Of a stretch of 64,000 nt of DNA, positions 1 to 12,888 are shown piece after piece. The position numbers and the translations under genes were made by a program. Origin of the DNA: Eutrigla gurnardus (lineage: Eukaryota > Chordata > Actinopteri > Perciformes > Triglidae); the NCBI GenBank assembly GCA_963514095.1, contig OY741266.1:14639986-14703985 (forward strand). The letters run 5' to 3'. The first letter of the stretch is position 1, and every line of letters starts with the position of its first letter. The notes below the pieces were generated by a model. That model ran no database searches. It was not told where the DNA came from and was given only the letters and a program-made list of their open reading frames with translations.

Positions 1-792
1 TAGAATACTGTGTCTGAATGAATTAGAAATTTAGCTGTGCAGGTAAATTGCAAGTCGACAACAGAAATGATGAATTTTTGCATTTTAGCTGCAAGTATGT
101 TTCACAATACTCATAATACATTTTTGCAGTGAACTGATTTTTAAATTGTACAAGATCTGTTTGTATAATCTCAACTACTTCCTGTTTGTGTTTTTATTTT
201 ATTTTTATAACATCATACAAGTGATACATTATAGTGGCACACACATACACTCCTGTGACCTTACAATTATTCAAGAGTTTTGGGGAAGCAACCAAATATT
301 TTTGAGCATTCCGACTGCTTTGTACAGCTCCTGCTGTCTAAATGCGGCCGTCTTGTTTCTCCACGTTATTTGTGCCTTTCTCATATAGCTTTTAATCCTC
401 AGCCATCTTCACTGCTTCGGTTGTTAATGTGCATCTCAGTGGAGGCTGACTGCTGCAATGAGCACTGCCACTGAAAACTGGCTTCTAAATGTCTTTTGTC
501 ACGGACCATTAAAGTAGCAGTGTACAAAAATACATCAACATACCCTGCTTTTTTCCCTCTTCCTCTTTCTTCCTCTTCTTCCTCTAAAATCTATGTCTAC
601 CTTTTCTGTGTTTGTTTCTTCCTTCATTCTTTTCATTTGACTTTTTTCTCTTTTTCTTCTCTCCCACTGTTGCTCTGCTCCCAACTCTGATTTTAATGTT
701 CTCCCTCCAACTTCTTTGTTCAACTACTATAACGACTACTACTATACTAAACTCTCTCTCTCTCACTCGCCTTTCCTCCCTCCGTCTCTCAG
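1..792. other. Intron of ubn2 (window edge)
   Basis: Non-coding. No splice-compatible ubinuclein exon was found before 793. A T/C-rich stretch (about 545-790) leads into the first acceptor. Nothing else recognised. Confidence 0.6.
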
Positions 793-899
793 GATGATCG
801 CCTTCGGACGCCACTGTTAAAGCTGAAGCTGGCGGTGTGTAGTGTGATGCCAGAGCAGATAGCCAGATACCACATGGACTGCATGGCCAAAGTTGCAAA
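793..899 (+). CDS. ubn2: ubn2 exon a: middle domain start
   Basis: Follows a CT-rich tract ending in CAG and ends before GTAAGT. Encodes DDRLRTPLLKLKLAVCSVM and then PEQIARYHMDCMAKVAK. Starts in phase 0 and ends with two bases of a Lys codon. This is the first ubinuclein exon in the window. Confidence 0.88.
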
Positions 900-3800
900 G
901 TAAGTAAATGTTATTTCCAAACGGGTGAATTCCAGCTACTTTTCCCTGTCTTCAGCAGCTGCCTTTCATCTGGCCTGATGTTCACCCAAAACTGATACCC
1001 GTCTACAAAGAATTACAACTGCAGTCATGTTTAGCTCTTTGTTTACACTACAGACTAGCTATGTGTATGAGGACAGCATCACATTTGTTTTTTAATCAAC
1101 ATTTTAGCTGACATGTTTTTGGAAAGCTATGCATCTACATATTTTTTCCCATTATTGGACGCTCATGAATGTAGTAATCAGGTTATGCGATAACGTTTAT
1201 TCAAGAATGTGTGCTTTTACCTTTACTGACTGTGTGTGTGTGTGTGTGTGTCCTGCAGGCAGCAATCAGGAGAGGGTGATAAGAATGGCTCAGAGGAGGA
1301 AGATGAGGAAAAGCCTGGGAAAAGGGTGATGGGCCCTCGGAAGAAGTTTGTCTGGGATGACAAGCTCAGGTAATGATCCAGGACCGTCCTGCTGGAATGG
1401 AATGACTGGATTGCATGTTGCTTAGAGTCAGAGGGATGGTAAAAATACATATATTCAAGTCATGAATATCCCTTGGCTGTTGTGGATCTCCACACTTTGT
1501 AGTGCATCGAATTTGGACCCATCTGATTACGCGGTATAGTGACTACATTACACCACACAAGACCTTTTTAAAAGAGTTTTCCACAGATTTAGCATTACTC
1601 CAAGTGGGTGCAATAGAACCAAAGGTACCATGTTATTATTCCACTTAAATCTTCGTCCTTGTCATAACCTGGTGACTGCCTACTGTACGTTACCCACAAT
1701 GCAACTCAACCACTGACAGTTTGCTCGGAGACTGTGGTGTGTTATTCTAGTAATGGCTAATGAAGACTCAAGCCAAGAGGAGGAGTGTTTAGTCTAGTAA
1801 GGTCACTTATTTCTAACACCACAGCCCCACATTTCATTAACGTTCAAACTTGTCTTCAACAACAACCAACGTTACATCACTTGAGGCAATTTTGTCAGAC
1901 TTTGTGTAGCTCCCTGTGGAGCCACAAAGGGTTTTATACAAATGTTTTCACATATACTCCCTCAGACTGCAAACTGACCTTAATGTGTTCAATCTGTGGA
2001 GTTTCTCTTTAAACCTGCTGAGGAAAGCCCTGAATATTATACCTGCATGAATGTGAAAACCCCAAGTAAAGAATAAATGTCCTAATGTAATTACAAAAAC
2101 ATTGAGAATGACTGACCGCTGCTTTTCAATCATTGTTATTTTTCATAACTGCTTCCACATTTTCAGGAATGGGTTTTTACAAGTTCATAATGACCTCCGA
2201 GTTCCTGAAGAGTAACTCTGTCGTTATGTACTTGAGATTTACTGGTGAATGATTTGTACTGAATTGAACATTTGTGTTTGTGCAGGAACCTGCTGTGCAG
2301 CTTGGTGCGAGTAAAGCTGAGCTGCTATGAGATGGAGAACCAATGCTCGCTGTCTGTGGAGGACTACCTCAAGGCCTTCTTAGAGAATGAGGTCAAACCA
2401 CTATGGCCCAAGGGCTGGATGCAGGCCAGGTCTGTGTCTGTGTGTGTGTGTGTGTCTGTTTGTGTGCGTGTGTGTGCGTGCTGTACTTACGTAGCCTTTA
2501 TACAAAGCAGCGGTTGATAAGACAATTACTGAAAATTCTCCAGGGAGAGAACTGTCTAATTAGCCGAGCTGGTTTATGTCGGACAAAGTTCATTGTAAAT
2601 AGCAGGTAGCCAACCTGCTATTAGTTGGAATTTATTAATTTGTAAGGACAATGCACATTAATTCACATTTCTAGTGTGCCAGTGTTAGCCAACTCGCTCA
2701 TTTTCTAGTGTAAGATACTCTCAAACCAATGAAGTGACAGGTTGAGAAATACAGACACAAGACAATAAGATGCCAAAGTGCCACAGTTCAGTACATGCAG
2801 CCTTGTAAAGCCGTACAGAGCAACATGTGAGTAATAACGCTATTAAGCACACATGAGTAATGCAGAGAAATAAAAGTAAAATGTTAGCAACCAATAGTAT
2901 TGGTTGAGATGTTAATAGAACTATTTTAAAGGTTGGTAAAATGCTAATATCAAACACTTAATATGTAAGCAATGCAGCACGAAAATATTGCAAAGACATT
3001 GTTTTCTAGTCAATCTTCACACTCACAACTTCTCTGTAGGCATGTATCTGATATTTGTCATATGTGATGGTGTCAAATTATATTGTAGAAAGTGTCATAC
3101 ACTATAACTATAGTGTTTCTGCTTCTCATAAATGGCCAAAACACATGTTTTCTTTCAGAGGTGTCTCAAGTTTTTCCCTACTTGATATCAATAATCAATA
3201 ATAATAATACATTATTTGTAATTGGGGGTAAAAACGTCTATGACAGTGATGTTCTTTTAACTAACTTGTGCACATAAATTCACATGTCCTCTGGCATGAA
3301 CATTGTGTGTTTCCTTTGCTCAGAATTCTGCTCAAGGAGAGTCTTGCTGTTCACAGTCACCTCACTGGAAACCTGTAAGTATTTACTTTATCTCACACAG
3401 CTCATGTTTCCTCAAGAACACAAACTACTCAGGGGTTTCTCTGAGACTCGGCTTGAATGCAAAATGTAGATAGAAAAGGCTGAATATTTGCCTGCAATTT
3501 TCCATACAGAGTCAAGAGGAGAATGGTGCCTGGGCCCAAGGCCAAAGCCAAGGTGAGTAAACGCTACCATCATTAATTGTTTAATATCTTAATATATACA
3601 ACTGAATTTGTATTTTTTTTTAAACCCACAATGATAATTTAATCTGAACCAATTTGCTGAACAGCATTCTATCATGAAGCAACAGTTGTAACATTTTGGC
3701 TGCTAGTATCTTATTTGCTCAGTTCTGAAGACATAATTTCTGTTTAATTTTAGTTTGATTTAATATCACTGATACAACTGAAGTGGATCTAAACTATTTG

Positions 3801-6800
3801 ACGTCTCAAGAGTTGTTTATGGCGGGGGTTTATCTCTGTAACTTTTGTATGAAAGCCAGTATTTAAACAACAGCTGAGGGCTACCACAGCTCACATGCTA
3901 AATGTAGCATTATGTGCATTTCCACAGCACTGTCCTGTTATACCCATCATCGTAATACTTTGCCATACTCCTGATAGTCCAATGATGAGATACAGTCAAC
4001 AAAAGTCAACACTTCCCAAGTCTTTTTTACATTCAGCATACCAATAATAGGAAGGCTGCAAGACTTATTTTCATTTTCAACATTTGCAACATTAAAACAA
4101 TGGCTGTAATAAAAAACTGTAATTTTATACAATCATGTTGATGGGTTTATTTGCTACTCTGCTCCATTTTGAGTCTTGTATAATGTCTGTTTTGAGTTTG
4201 TATTGACTGTTAAGAAGTCCCGTCTCTCTCGGCCTACGGAGCACTGATCCCATGTCTTCTGTTCTTTAGGAGGGTCTTTGGATCCACAAACCATCACTCA
4301 CCATGACCACCACTTCTCTGCTCACCTCCGCATCCGCTCTGGCCTCCACCCGCCAGCCCCCCTCCTCCGCCTCGCCTCCGGAGCCCATCTGTCTGTCGGA
4401 CTCACTGGATGAGGATCTGACTGCTCCCTCTCTGGACTCGATCTCCCATGCACTGGCCCTCCTCAGCAATGCAACTAAGGGCCTGGGCCCCTCAGACAGT
4501 CCCTTGTCGCCCCCACCCCTGCAAATGCCCACCTCCTCTCCTCCTCCCGTCACCCCTCATTACCCGTCAGCCTCTCAGCTCTCTGCCTCGATCGCATCCA
4601 CAACACAGCAACATTCCCTGTCTAAGGTGGAGGCCGCTCCGCTGATGTCTGCTGGGAACTTGTCGACAACAATAACAACGCTACCAACCTCCTCTTCTAC
4701 CTCCTCCTCCTTATCTCCCGCTGCTTCCTCCTTGGCTCGTGTGCAGGCAGCAGGCCTGTCGCTGGCCTCCAGGACTGCAGATGGTTCCTACAGCCTGATC
4801 AAAGGATTGGGCACCATGGGCCAAACCCAGACTCAGAGACTTGTTACCATGGCATCATCCAATCACAGGCCAAGCTTGGTGATGGGAGTGAGCGGCAAGA
4901 TGCATCCGCACCCGTCCCCCTCGCCTCCGAAGCAGCGGCCTCCTCCAACGGCTTCCCCTCTGCTGCCCCCCCATCAGAAGGGCTTTGTCAGCCCAGCGGG
5001 GATGCTGGGAGCTATGGCGGCCCCTCAAGGACTGGCCAAAAGCAGTGTCAAAGCCAGCGGCATCAGCAGCAATGGCAGTGTGAGCAGCAGCATCACACCT
5101 TCCTCGTCCCCCTCATCGCTGTCCCGCTCCAACTCTAGCACCCACCCTGTCCTGCAGTCCTTCTGCCCTCCCTCCCCAGTGGCCACCTCACCATCTCCCA
5201 CCTCCCATACCTCACACTCCTCTCAAGGCAAACCCCACACACACCACCATCACCAAGCCAACTTCATCACACCCATGCAGGCCACCCTCACCAAGTCCTC
5301 CCACAGCAGCAACTCCTCTCCCATTATCAAGCTCACCCCTCGGCCTCCTGCGCCAACCCCACCACCCTCCTCCAGCCCCTCCCCGTCATCCTCACCCTCG
5401 CACCCGCTCTCCCATCAGATGATCCCCAGCCAACAGCAACAACATCACTACTCCCCAAAAAACCTCAAAACCTACCGGCCCCCCTTCACTATATCAGGTG
5501 GCGGGCAGGTGAAGCAGACGCAGGGCAGCTTCAGCTTCGCTGGAGGCAAGATAATTCAGTCCACCACGAGCAACAGTAGCATCAACAACAACTCCGTCAC
5601 CAATAAGGGAGTGATAACAGCTGTCTGCAGTCGCCCGGACAAAACTCCCCTGTCTTCTGCACCTTCAGTCTCAGCCAATCACGGGCAGAGGCAGAGGGTT
5701 GTGGGTGGGGCTAACCCAAGCTCAAAGGCAGGAAATGGTTGGGCGGCTTCAGGAACTTTGGCCACGTCCTCCACAACGTCGCACCTCTCACAGGTTAGTT
5801 TCTTTCCAGAAGAATTTTGTACAAAAACTAATTTCATATTTAGCTTTAGTAATTGACAACAGAGTTACTGTTCTGTATAAGTGAATAGAAAAATCTTTCC
5901 CTCTTTCATTGCATCTTTTGTTTCTGCAGGTATCAACAGCAGGCACTTCCCTCCTGGGCAGCCCATCTGCACTGCCCCTGGGCTTTGGGATGTTGGGAGG
6001 CCTGGTGCCTGTCTCGCTGCCCTTCCAGTTCCCCCCGTTGCTCAATTTCAGCCCTGCTGGAGCCCCAGGGGTTGCTGGCATGGGCTCAGCCCCCAGCTCC
6101 AACTCAGGATACACCCTAGCACAGAGCGACCTAATGGGTGAGTGCACACAACTTGTGAACGCGTCATTCGTCATTTAACATGATTTCACAGCAGGACCTT
6201 TTTGTGTTTATTGTTTTTAAAGGATAATGTTAGTGATACACTATGTTTTTTTGTCAACATATTCTATAAAAAAGACCAAAACTAGCAATTCATCAGCATG
6301 TCTCTCTGAACTTTCTGGTTTCCCTACTTTGTCTGTAACATTCAGTCAGATTAATACACATTTGGTGGAGAAGGGATTATTTAGAGCTCAACTCAAAATT
6401 AATAACAGTGCTTGTGTTCATTGTAATGATGAAACGTGTCACTATTTGATGGGCTTTTAAGAGTTTTGGACAATAATGCATCAGATACAGATTTAGATAG
6501 AGAAAACACTAGTTAGATCAGTTCAGATCTTTTCATAGGGTTCGTTGACAGTAAGAAAAATAAAGAATATCATCATATCTAATTCTTTAAACTACTTGTT
6601 ATTTTTCCTTGTAATTTTTCTGATTAGTTTTATCTTTTTATTTTGTATTTAAATGGTTAGCCTCATGAATTTACTTGCAGCAGTGATTATGCAAATGAAA
6701 ATATACTTTGAAGGCCAAAGGGCTAAACATTTAATGATTTTTCTAATATTATCATCATATGATTATTCTATCTTCTAATTGTAGGAATGCAGGTTTGATA

Positions 6801-9175
6801 TCAATACATCACTTAGAAAGTGCCATCTGTAAACCAACTGTAGCCTGCAAAGCAGTTTAAATTCCTTTGTAACCATGGCGTCCTCGTGCCAGTTTGACTG
6901 CAGGATCACTCGTGTTTATTCGTGTCCCCTGAGCGAGTAAACCAACGCTGAGATAACCCCTTACTGCTTTGTACATGTTGTGAAGACCCAGACAGGCTGG
7001 CTCATAAAACCTTGTCCTGTCTCAGTTCATAACATTGTTTGTACCATAGACCGTTTATACACTGAGTTTCGTAACGTGAGAAACGGGAACCATTTACATA
7101 TAACTGGTGTCTTCATGTTATGCTATGTTTATGTGTATGTGCTCATACTGATGTAAACCAGCAACACCTCCACTGTGCCTGCTATGCTCCTCATCTCTTG
7201 CTGTGACTATCTCATCCGGTCGCCATTTTGTTTTATAAACAACCGTCTCCCTCCTTTGTTCTCTCCATGTTTTGTGTCCGTCTCTGTCATCCCAACCTTT
7301 CGTACTCACTGCCACCTCTCTTTGATCCCCTCCTCTCTTTTGTTGCTGATCCCCCCTCCATTTCTCTCTGCGTCATCTTTTCCACGTTCCCCCTTAATGT
7401 TGTTGTTGTTGCCTTCTTCCCTCTCATCTTCCCTCCATCTCTCCTCAGATCTATATAAGAGTCTCCAGTCAGGGTCGCAGGCTGCCCTACCTCCTCACTT
7501 GCAGCTTGCTTTCTCAGGTAATCTGCATTCCTCCTCCTCCTCCTCCTCCTCCTCCTCCTCCATCATCTGTCTGTGTCGAGTCGACCTGTCGTCCTCTGCT
7601 CGACTGCTGTGTTGTTTGCTTTGTAACTTTCTGCTTGCTTCAGTGTATTTGGTGTTTAGCATGCCTCTTTTTGTCCCCTGTAGCGCAGCAGAGGCATGTT
7701 GTGAAACTACTGAAGTTATTCAGAGATTAATTATTGTTTCAATCATTTGCAGAATACTTTTCTCAGTATTCAGTTTTTTCTGTGATGTACAGATGGTTCT
7801 TTGATTCTTGAACAGCGTGTGATTTGGCTGAATGATGTTAAATTAAAACTATTTGCTCTCTCATGTCCACCATGAATGTGCTTAGCTTTATCTGTGGCTG
7901 AATTCAGTCGTATTTTATTTATAGCTTTAAAGAGAGGCTTGGGTTATTCATGGCACTCTGGTTAAAGAACCATCTGAACATCTAAAGCAGGTTTCACAAA
8001 CTCAAGCACCGCTCACCCTGTTTCACTAGCTCACCATGTGATGAACCTTAAACTAAATACTACACACTACAATTCCATTAGTTTGACACTAAAGCCAAGT
8101 CTAACCGAAGGTTGACTGGTGTAGCCTGGCAAATACTGAATTTAGGACCAATACCCACATTTGAAAACTTAAAAAATTTAATCATAAACATGAACCAGCT
8201 CTTTTAATAAGGTTCCTTAAAATGGTGTCATTTAAGAATCACCTCCTTGTGCTGTAGGAAAAATGTGTAGGCCAGACTTCACTCTTTCTAATGTTTTATA
8301 GGTCAAACGAATCTTAGAGAAAACTATTGGAATAATCAATAATAATCAAGTTATAATATCAACAGTTGCAGCAAAACAATGAAATTAGTTAAGAGAGACA
8401 AATAAAAAAAGAGATGAGGAATTATTGAAGTATAGTTGTGATGACAACGATGACTAAAAACAATTAATTCAAATAAATGGAAGATGGATGATCAGCCTTA
8501 TAGGCCTTCAATTACAGTAAACCCTCAGGGTTAGTCTATAAATGTGAGGAGATGGATGTGGTTTATTATAATAATAATAATATTGATGATGATGATGATG
8601 ATGATGATAAAAACCTTTATTGATACAGAAATTTGGCATCACCAGGATCAAAACATTTCAGGAATGAATTAAGGTATAATCAGTCAATTAAAAATAATAC
8701 AAAAATGGAGGCAGAATGCTTTCAGCAGCGGGTTCATTTCCTTCACACTCTCTTCCTTTCCAGTCTTCAGCTGCACCATCAAATACATAAACAATGATCT
8801 TTATTGGATTAATTAATTGGAAAAGGATATAAACAATTCTAATAAATATACAAATAAATAATAAACAAGAATATAACATGTTAGAAATAATTGTGCTGAC
8901 ATTCATTATAAAAAAATATGATGAGTTTTAGAAGAGATTCAAAATATATTATTGATGTAGGGTCAAAAGAAAAAGGTTTGCCTGATCTCCTGAACATCGG
9001 AGGGGCATTTCCGTGTCTGCTTGATACATTGAAATGCTGCATAATGAAGATATTGATGTTTAGTCAAACTGATGATTTACCTTCATCCACATATCAAAGT
9101 ATTAATCACCTCCATCCTCTCCACTCAGATGCGAACCAAAGCCAGGGTGGAGACATGAAGAGGAAAACCCACTGA
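793..9175 (+). CDS. ubn2: Ubinuclein (probably ubinuclein-2), 3' part, nine exons
   Basis: Ubinucleins are nuclear subunits of the HIRA complex, which deposits histone H3.3 independently of replication. Joining 793-899, 1259-1369, 2286-2429, 3324-3374, 3510-3552, 4270-5793, 5930-6137, 7449-7517 and 9129-9175 gives one open frame of 767 codons plus TGA. All junctions are GT-AG with matching phases. The first five exons encode the ubinuclein middle domain (motifs MPEQIARY, GPRKKFVWDD, VKPLWPKGWMQAR). The sixth is a 508-codon Ser/Pro/Thr-rich, probably disordered exon. The last three encode a conserved end (LGFGMLGGLVPVSLPFQFP, LYKSLQSGSQ, final KRKTH). The N-terminal HIRA-binding (HRD) region is not in the window, so the gene is 5'-truncated here. 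The C-terminal motifs favour UBN2 over UBN1; that choice is from memory and unverified. Confidence 0.85.
1259..1369 (+). CDS. ubn2: ubn2 exon b: acidic stretch and GPRKKFVWDD
   Basis: Encodes QQSGEGDKNGSEEEDEEKPG, then a basic GPRKKFVWDDKLR segment. The acceptor is unusual: a (TG)10 run stands where a polypyrimidine tract is expected, separated from the exon by TCCTGCAG. Donor is GTAATG. Phase fits both neighbours. Confidence 0.87.
2286..2429 (+). CDS. ubn2: ubn2 exon c: core of the middle domain
   Basis: Encodes NLLCSLVRVKLSCYEMEN, then the highly conserved EDYLKAFLENEVKPLWPKGW and MQAR. Donor GTCTGT runs into an imperfect GT-rich tract (2430-2480). Confidence 0.9.
3324..3374 (+). CDS. ubn2: ubn2 exon d: 51-nt exon
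   Basis: Short exon between TTGCTCAG and GTAAGT, encoding ILLKESLAVHSHLTGNL across the junctions. Phase is consistent with exons c and e. Confidence 0.85.
3510..3552 (+). CDS. ubn2: ubn2 exon e: 43-nt exon
   Basis: Small basic exon encoding VKRRMVPGPKAKAK between CCATACAG and GTGAGT. It links the middle domain to the long low-complexity exon. Confidence 0.83.
4270..5793 (+). CDS. ubn2: ubn2 exon f: 1524-nt Ser/Pro-rich exon
   Basis: Encodes 508 residues in one frame after TTCTTTAG, ending at CAG before GTTAGT. It starts EGLWIHKPSLT and is very rich in Ser, Pro and Thr, with a His run near 5241-5261 and a Gln run near 5434-5451. Predicted intrinsically disordered. GC content is far higher than in the surrounding introns. 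An in-frame ATG at 4303 is internal, not a start, because the frame continues upstream through spliced exons. Confidence 0.9.
5930..6137 (+). CDS. ubn2: ubn2 exon g: hydrophobic Gly/Leu/Pro segment
   Basis: Encodes VSTAGTSLLGS, then LGFGMLGGLVPVSLPFQFPP and SSNSGYTLAQSDLM. Acceptor TTTCTGCAG, donor GTGAGT. This ordered-looking hydrophobic block after a long disordered region is the best clue for the UBN2 paralogue. Confidence 0.87.
6138..7448. other. ubn2 intron
   Basis: AT-rich intron without a recognised gene or mobile element. The last 250 bp is pyrimidine-rich on the + strand, up to the acceptor at 7448. Confidence 0.6.
7449..7517 (+). CDS. ubn2: ubn2 exon h
   Basis: 69-nt exon encoding LYKSLQSGSQAALPPHLQLA plus FS, between CTCCTCAG and GTAATC. 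A run of about eleven CTC triplets (7529-7561) lies 12 nt after its donor. Confidence 0.85.
7529..7561. repeat. (CTC)n microsatellite
   Basis: About eleven CTC triplets, 12 nt downstream of the donor of the ubn2 69-nt exon. Confidence 0.9.
8584..8609. repeat. (GAT)n microsatellite
   Basis: Short pure run of GAT triplets in the last ubn2 intron, next to an AT-rich stretch. Confidence 0.85.
9129..9175 (+). CDS. ubn2: ubn2 terminal coding exon
   Basis: Acceptor CACTCAG. Encodes DANQSQGGDMKRKTH followed by TGA. The basic C-terminus is typical of ubinucleins. The stop leads into an AT-rich 3' UTR. Confidence 0.85.
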
Positions 9176-9793
9176 CCAATAGCAGCGCAGGAGGTGGACC
9201 CCAGTGGGGTGACATCACATCCTCCTGGACACATCCACCTATAGGAATCTTCACTTTGATGGACTGACACAGAGATGTGGTATGAGGGGGCGGGGCTCCA
9301 CTGCCTCTTTTGAAAAGGACCTAAAGGAGAATTAGTTTATCCTCGCTACAAGTGGCATTGGTGGATTAATTTAACTGTATTTTCTAATGAACCGGGTATG
9401 AGAACAAGACGGAGTGAATGACGAGAACACTTTTATTTTTGTTCAGCTTATTTTTATTTTTTTGTCAACATGTTTACATATGACCGACCTTGATCACTGT
9501 GGAATGAGTGTGAGCGAGGTGGTGGTACAGATGAGAGTAGTAGTATGCTACGTAATATAAGTTGTATTTAAGCTTGTGTGGAATAACAGGACTCTTGTTC
9601 TTGCAGTACAAAAAGAAAAAGAAAAAAAAAAACAGACTGAGTAATGAATTTTTATTTTTCTGTCTCTTTGTCTCAGATGTGGGAATTGTGTCCGTAGAAA
9701 TTTTATCGTTGGTCACCTCTGCTCCCACAAATGACTGTTAAGTAGTAGCTTAAATTAATATTGATAAATTATTTGTAATTTACACAGGGACAA

Positions 9794-9985
<192 letters not shown>

Positions 9986-11056
9986 TTGAATGTGTACATA
10001 AAAACAATATACTGTTAATCTCTTTCCAGATTATTATGTATGAATGGGCAAAGATGTGTATCCCCTTTTCACAACGATAATAAGCGAGTGTAAGTTTGAT
10101 GCCCCTCTCTTGCTCAGTGTGTTTTTGGTGCTGTTTAATCACACTGGACCTTTTCTGGAAAAAAGACTTGAATTGAAAAAGTTTTGGGCTCCTCTGAAGA
10201 GGGGAGCCACCTGTGAGAGAGGGGAGAAACGTCAAGATTGTAGCCTACTTGAATTGTTTTAGTTGTTGTTTTAGTTTGTTTTTTTAGTTGTTTTTTTTTC
10301 TTTTTGATTTTTTCTTTTACTTTATCTGCTTAATGACTCAGACCAACTTAATATAACACAACGCCTTAGTTTATATTGAAAACGTATGAAAAAGATCTAT
10401 GCAGGACTGTAAAACCCTCAATGCAAAAGTGCAAGTCGTCGCTTGGCTTTCAACCTCTACTCAACTTGTCAGTGCATTTCTGGAGTTGTACATGTTTGTA
10501 GATGTTATGTCACTCAAGACTTCTCTCTTTTTTCTGGTGTGTGTTCAGACAGAATGTGAAGTGAATTTTACAGGCGGTTTGCATTCAGTCAATGGAAAGA
10601 AACGATTCGATCCAAACTGTTTAAACTTGAGTGGAAAAAGTTGCACCTTTTCAATGTTCATGTTGTTTAAACTGTTCCAACGAGCAGCAGCAGAGTGAGG
10701 AAAACCGTTAAATGGAAGAATTTCTGATGCTGATGATATTTCCCTCTTGTGTGAAAAAATTACACATGTCAAAAACACAACAATATAAGGTAATTTAGCC
10801 TGTTCATCTGGTGCATCTGGATAGCAGTGAAACTAACCATCTTAGAATATTGTGTGAACTCTGAATATGGAGACTGTTGTTTTCCTCCCCATTCTGCTGA
10901 CATTGCATGAATGCAGCACCTGGGCCTTTATGAATCTACTTCATAGAAAAAAGGGAAATGACGAGCGGTTACAGTTTCACTCCCACAGAACCACTTGGTG
11001 TTGTCCGGCTGTGCCGCTGCAGCGCACGTCTGTCCACTCATTGGCTGGCTGTTGTG

Positions 11057-11062
11057 AATAAA
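11057..11062 (+). terminator. Candidate poly(A) signal AATAAA for ubn2
   Basis: Canonical hexamer about 1.9 kb after the stop codon, followed within 40 nt by T/GT-rich sequence. A second candidate (AATTAAA near 11547) lies downstream. Which is used cannot be told from sequence. Confidence 0.35.
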
Positions 11063-11293
11063 CATAAATACTGAGATTGACACAAAAAAAATGAACGTTG
11101 CCGTCTGTCTGAACACACCTGTAGAGATACCTTCCCTCTGCTGAATACCTCCGTTAACAAAACCGTTCTTCCTGAGTCTCTCGCTGTCCTCGCCTGACTA
11201 GTTCCTCCTCCACGCGTGTCTGACTGACCGGCTGCACCGAGAATGGCGCCAAAGATTGTTCTGTAGCTCACTTAGATGGGGTGTTGCTGGTCG

Positions 11294-11326
<33 letters not shown>

Positions 11327-11570
11327 TGTGTGTGTGTTCGAGTGATTATTCCCCCTAAAATGTAACCCCATGAGTGTCAACGTGTGGTCCTTCAGGATGT
11401 CATTGTGAAGTCATGTGACTGGAGCAGTGGGTGACATCTTATAAATTGTGCTTTCTTTGGGGGTCGGGGAGGATAAAAATGACATTTTGTGGTTCACTGG
11501 TTACTTAATTTGGTCTTTTGTAGATTATTTTTGTGTGTCAACTATGAAATTAAACAAAACAGGTGGTTTT

Positions 11571-12888
11571 CATGACAACTCTACGTGACTTTTTCTTTCT
11601 TCAAACAAACGATCTGTTTCAAATGATCTAGTGGGGGAGGGGCTTGTGCGTGGCCTGGGATTGTCGGGTGAATTGAATGGGGATCAGAGGAATGTGAGAG
11701 AAAATTTGTTGTCCTTTTGGTTTTTTAAGTCATTTTAAAGTTATTTAACCTTCAACCTGTAATGAAAATGCAGCTTCTCTCCTTGATCTGTAGCAGCAGG
11801 CTCATTAGGTATCGTTACCATCAGGTCAGGCCACAGTTTCACGATTTCATTTTGACGAAGGCTAAGGCATTTCTTTAAACGGCTGCAGGCAAAGAAGCAT
11901 TTGTTGGGGATTTTTTTCCAGATTTATACGCTCGGCCCTCCAATTTATAGCAGCAGGACATGTAAGTAGGATTAATTTGAGTGTGATGAACAAATGTTTC
12001 CTCAAATGTAGTATAGTATTTCATAATGTAAGAAAACCATAGTATGTGGTAAAGTAAAACAAATGTCAAATCTAAATAAAAGTTAAAAATTAAAAAAAGT
12101 AAAATGACTATAAAGCAAGGAAGTCTGTCTGCCTGTGTGTTCTTCACTCATCTGATCTACTTCACACTTGACTCATGAAGCTCCTTTGGTGGCTGTGGAC
12201 AGACGGCAACTGCAATTCACTTTTGCTGTTGGATTCTAGATATAGCCTGTTAACAAATGAATGCTGGGTAATGTTTTTTTCTCACTTCCAACGAGCAGAA
12301 ACCGCCCACAGACAGAGCGTTACTCTGCCATTTTAACTCAAATTGTGTACGTTTTTCCCATACTAACTCAACTTCAGTGTGAACCGCTGGCAAAGTACCT
12401 CCACGCATTAAATCCATGCTCAACTTTAGAACCGCAGTGGTTATGTCAAAGCAAGCCGCTGATACACTTATTTGGAAGTTTCTTTGAGTACATCTCAGTA
12501 CTGCATTCGATTACTGCAAGTGAAGGGTGAAAGGGAAGCTTTGTCAGAACAATGCACTTCAATTTACCGAACCTTTGTTCAATTATAATATAATATGATG
12601 CTGCATAATTTAATGAGCCTACATCTTATTTTTATTGTTTTGTGAGTCAATGTCTCATTTCTCTGTCAAGTAAATGTAGTAATACCATGTTTTCCACTGA
12701 AGTAGAAGTACATAGTTATTAGTAGGTTTATACAGCTGAGTTTTTAAATAATTTTTAATACTTTGGGGGCCTTTTGTACATTATTTTCAGGTTTAATGAG
12801 TTATAATACTAACAAAATTGAATGCAGTAAATTGTAACGTATGCAATAAAAGAGGCAACCATGGATGCCATAATAACGTAGAAGTAGT
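11571..12888. other. Intergenic region between convergent genes
   Basis: No coding region or known repeat recognised. AT-rich. A further AATAAA at about 12845 could serve ubn2 if its UTR is longer than thought. Confidence 0.5.

Larger units (their letters stand above)
7518..9128. other. ubn2 last intron
   Basis: Contains a (CTC)n run right after the donor and a (GAT)n microsatellite near 8584-8609. The rest is AT-rich and unrecognised. Confidence 0.6.

Noticed and set aside
4266..4553. 95-codon antisense frame over the ubn2 long exon
   Set aside because: Shadow of a GC-rich Ser/Pro coding exon; no independent support.
7175..7804. 209-codon + strand frame
   Set aside because: Pyrimidine-rich intron plus the 69-nt ubn2 exon read in the wrong frame; Ser/Leu/Phe-rich from CT repeats.
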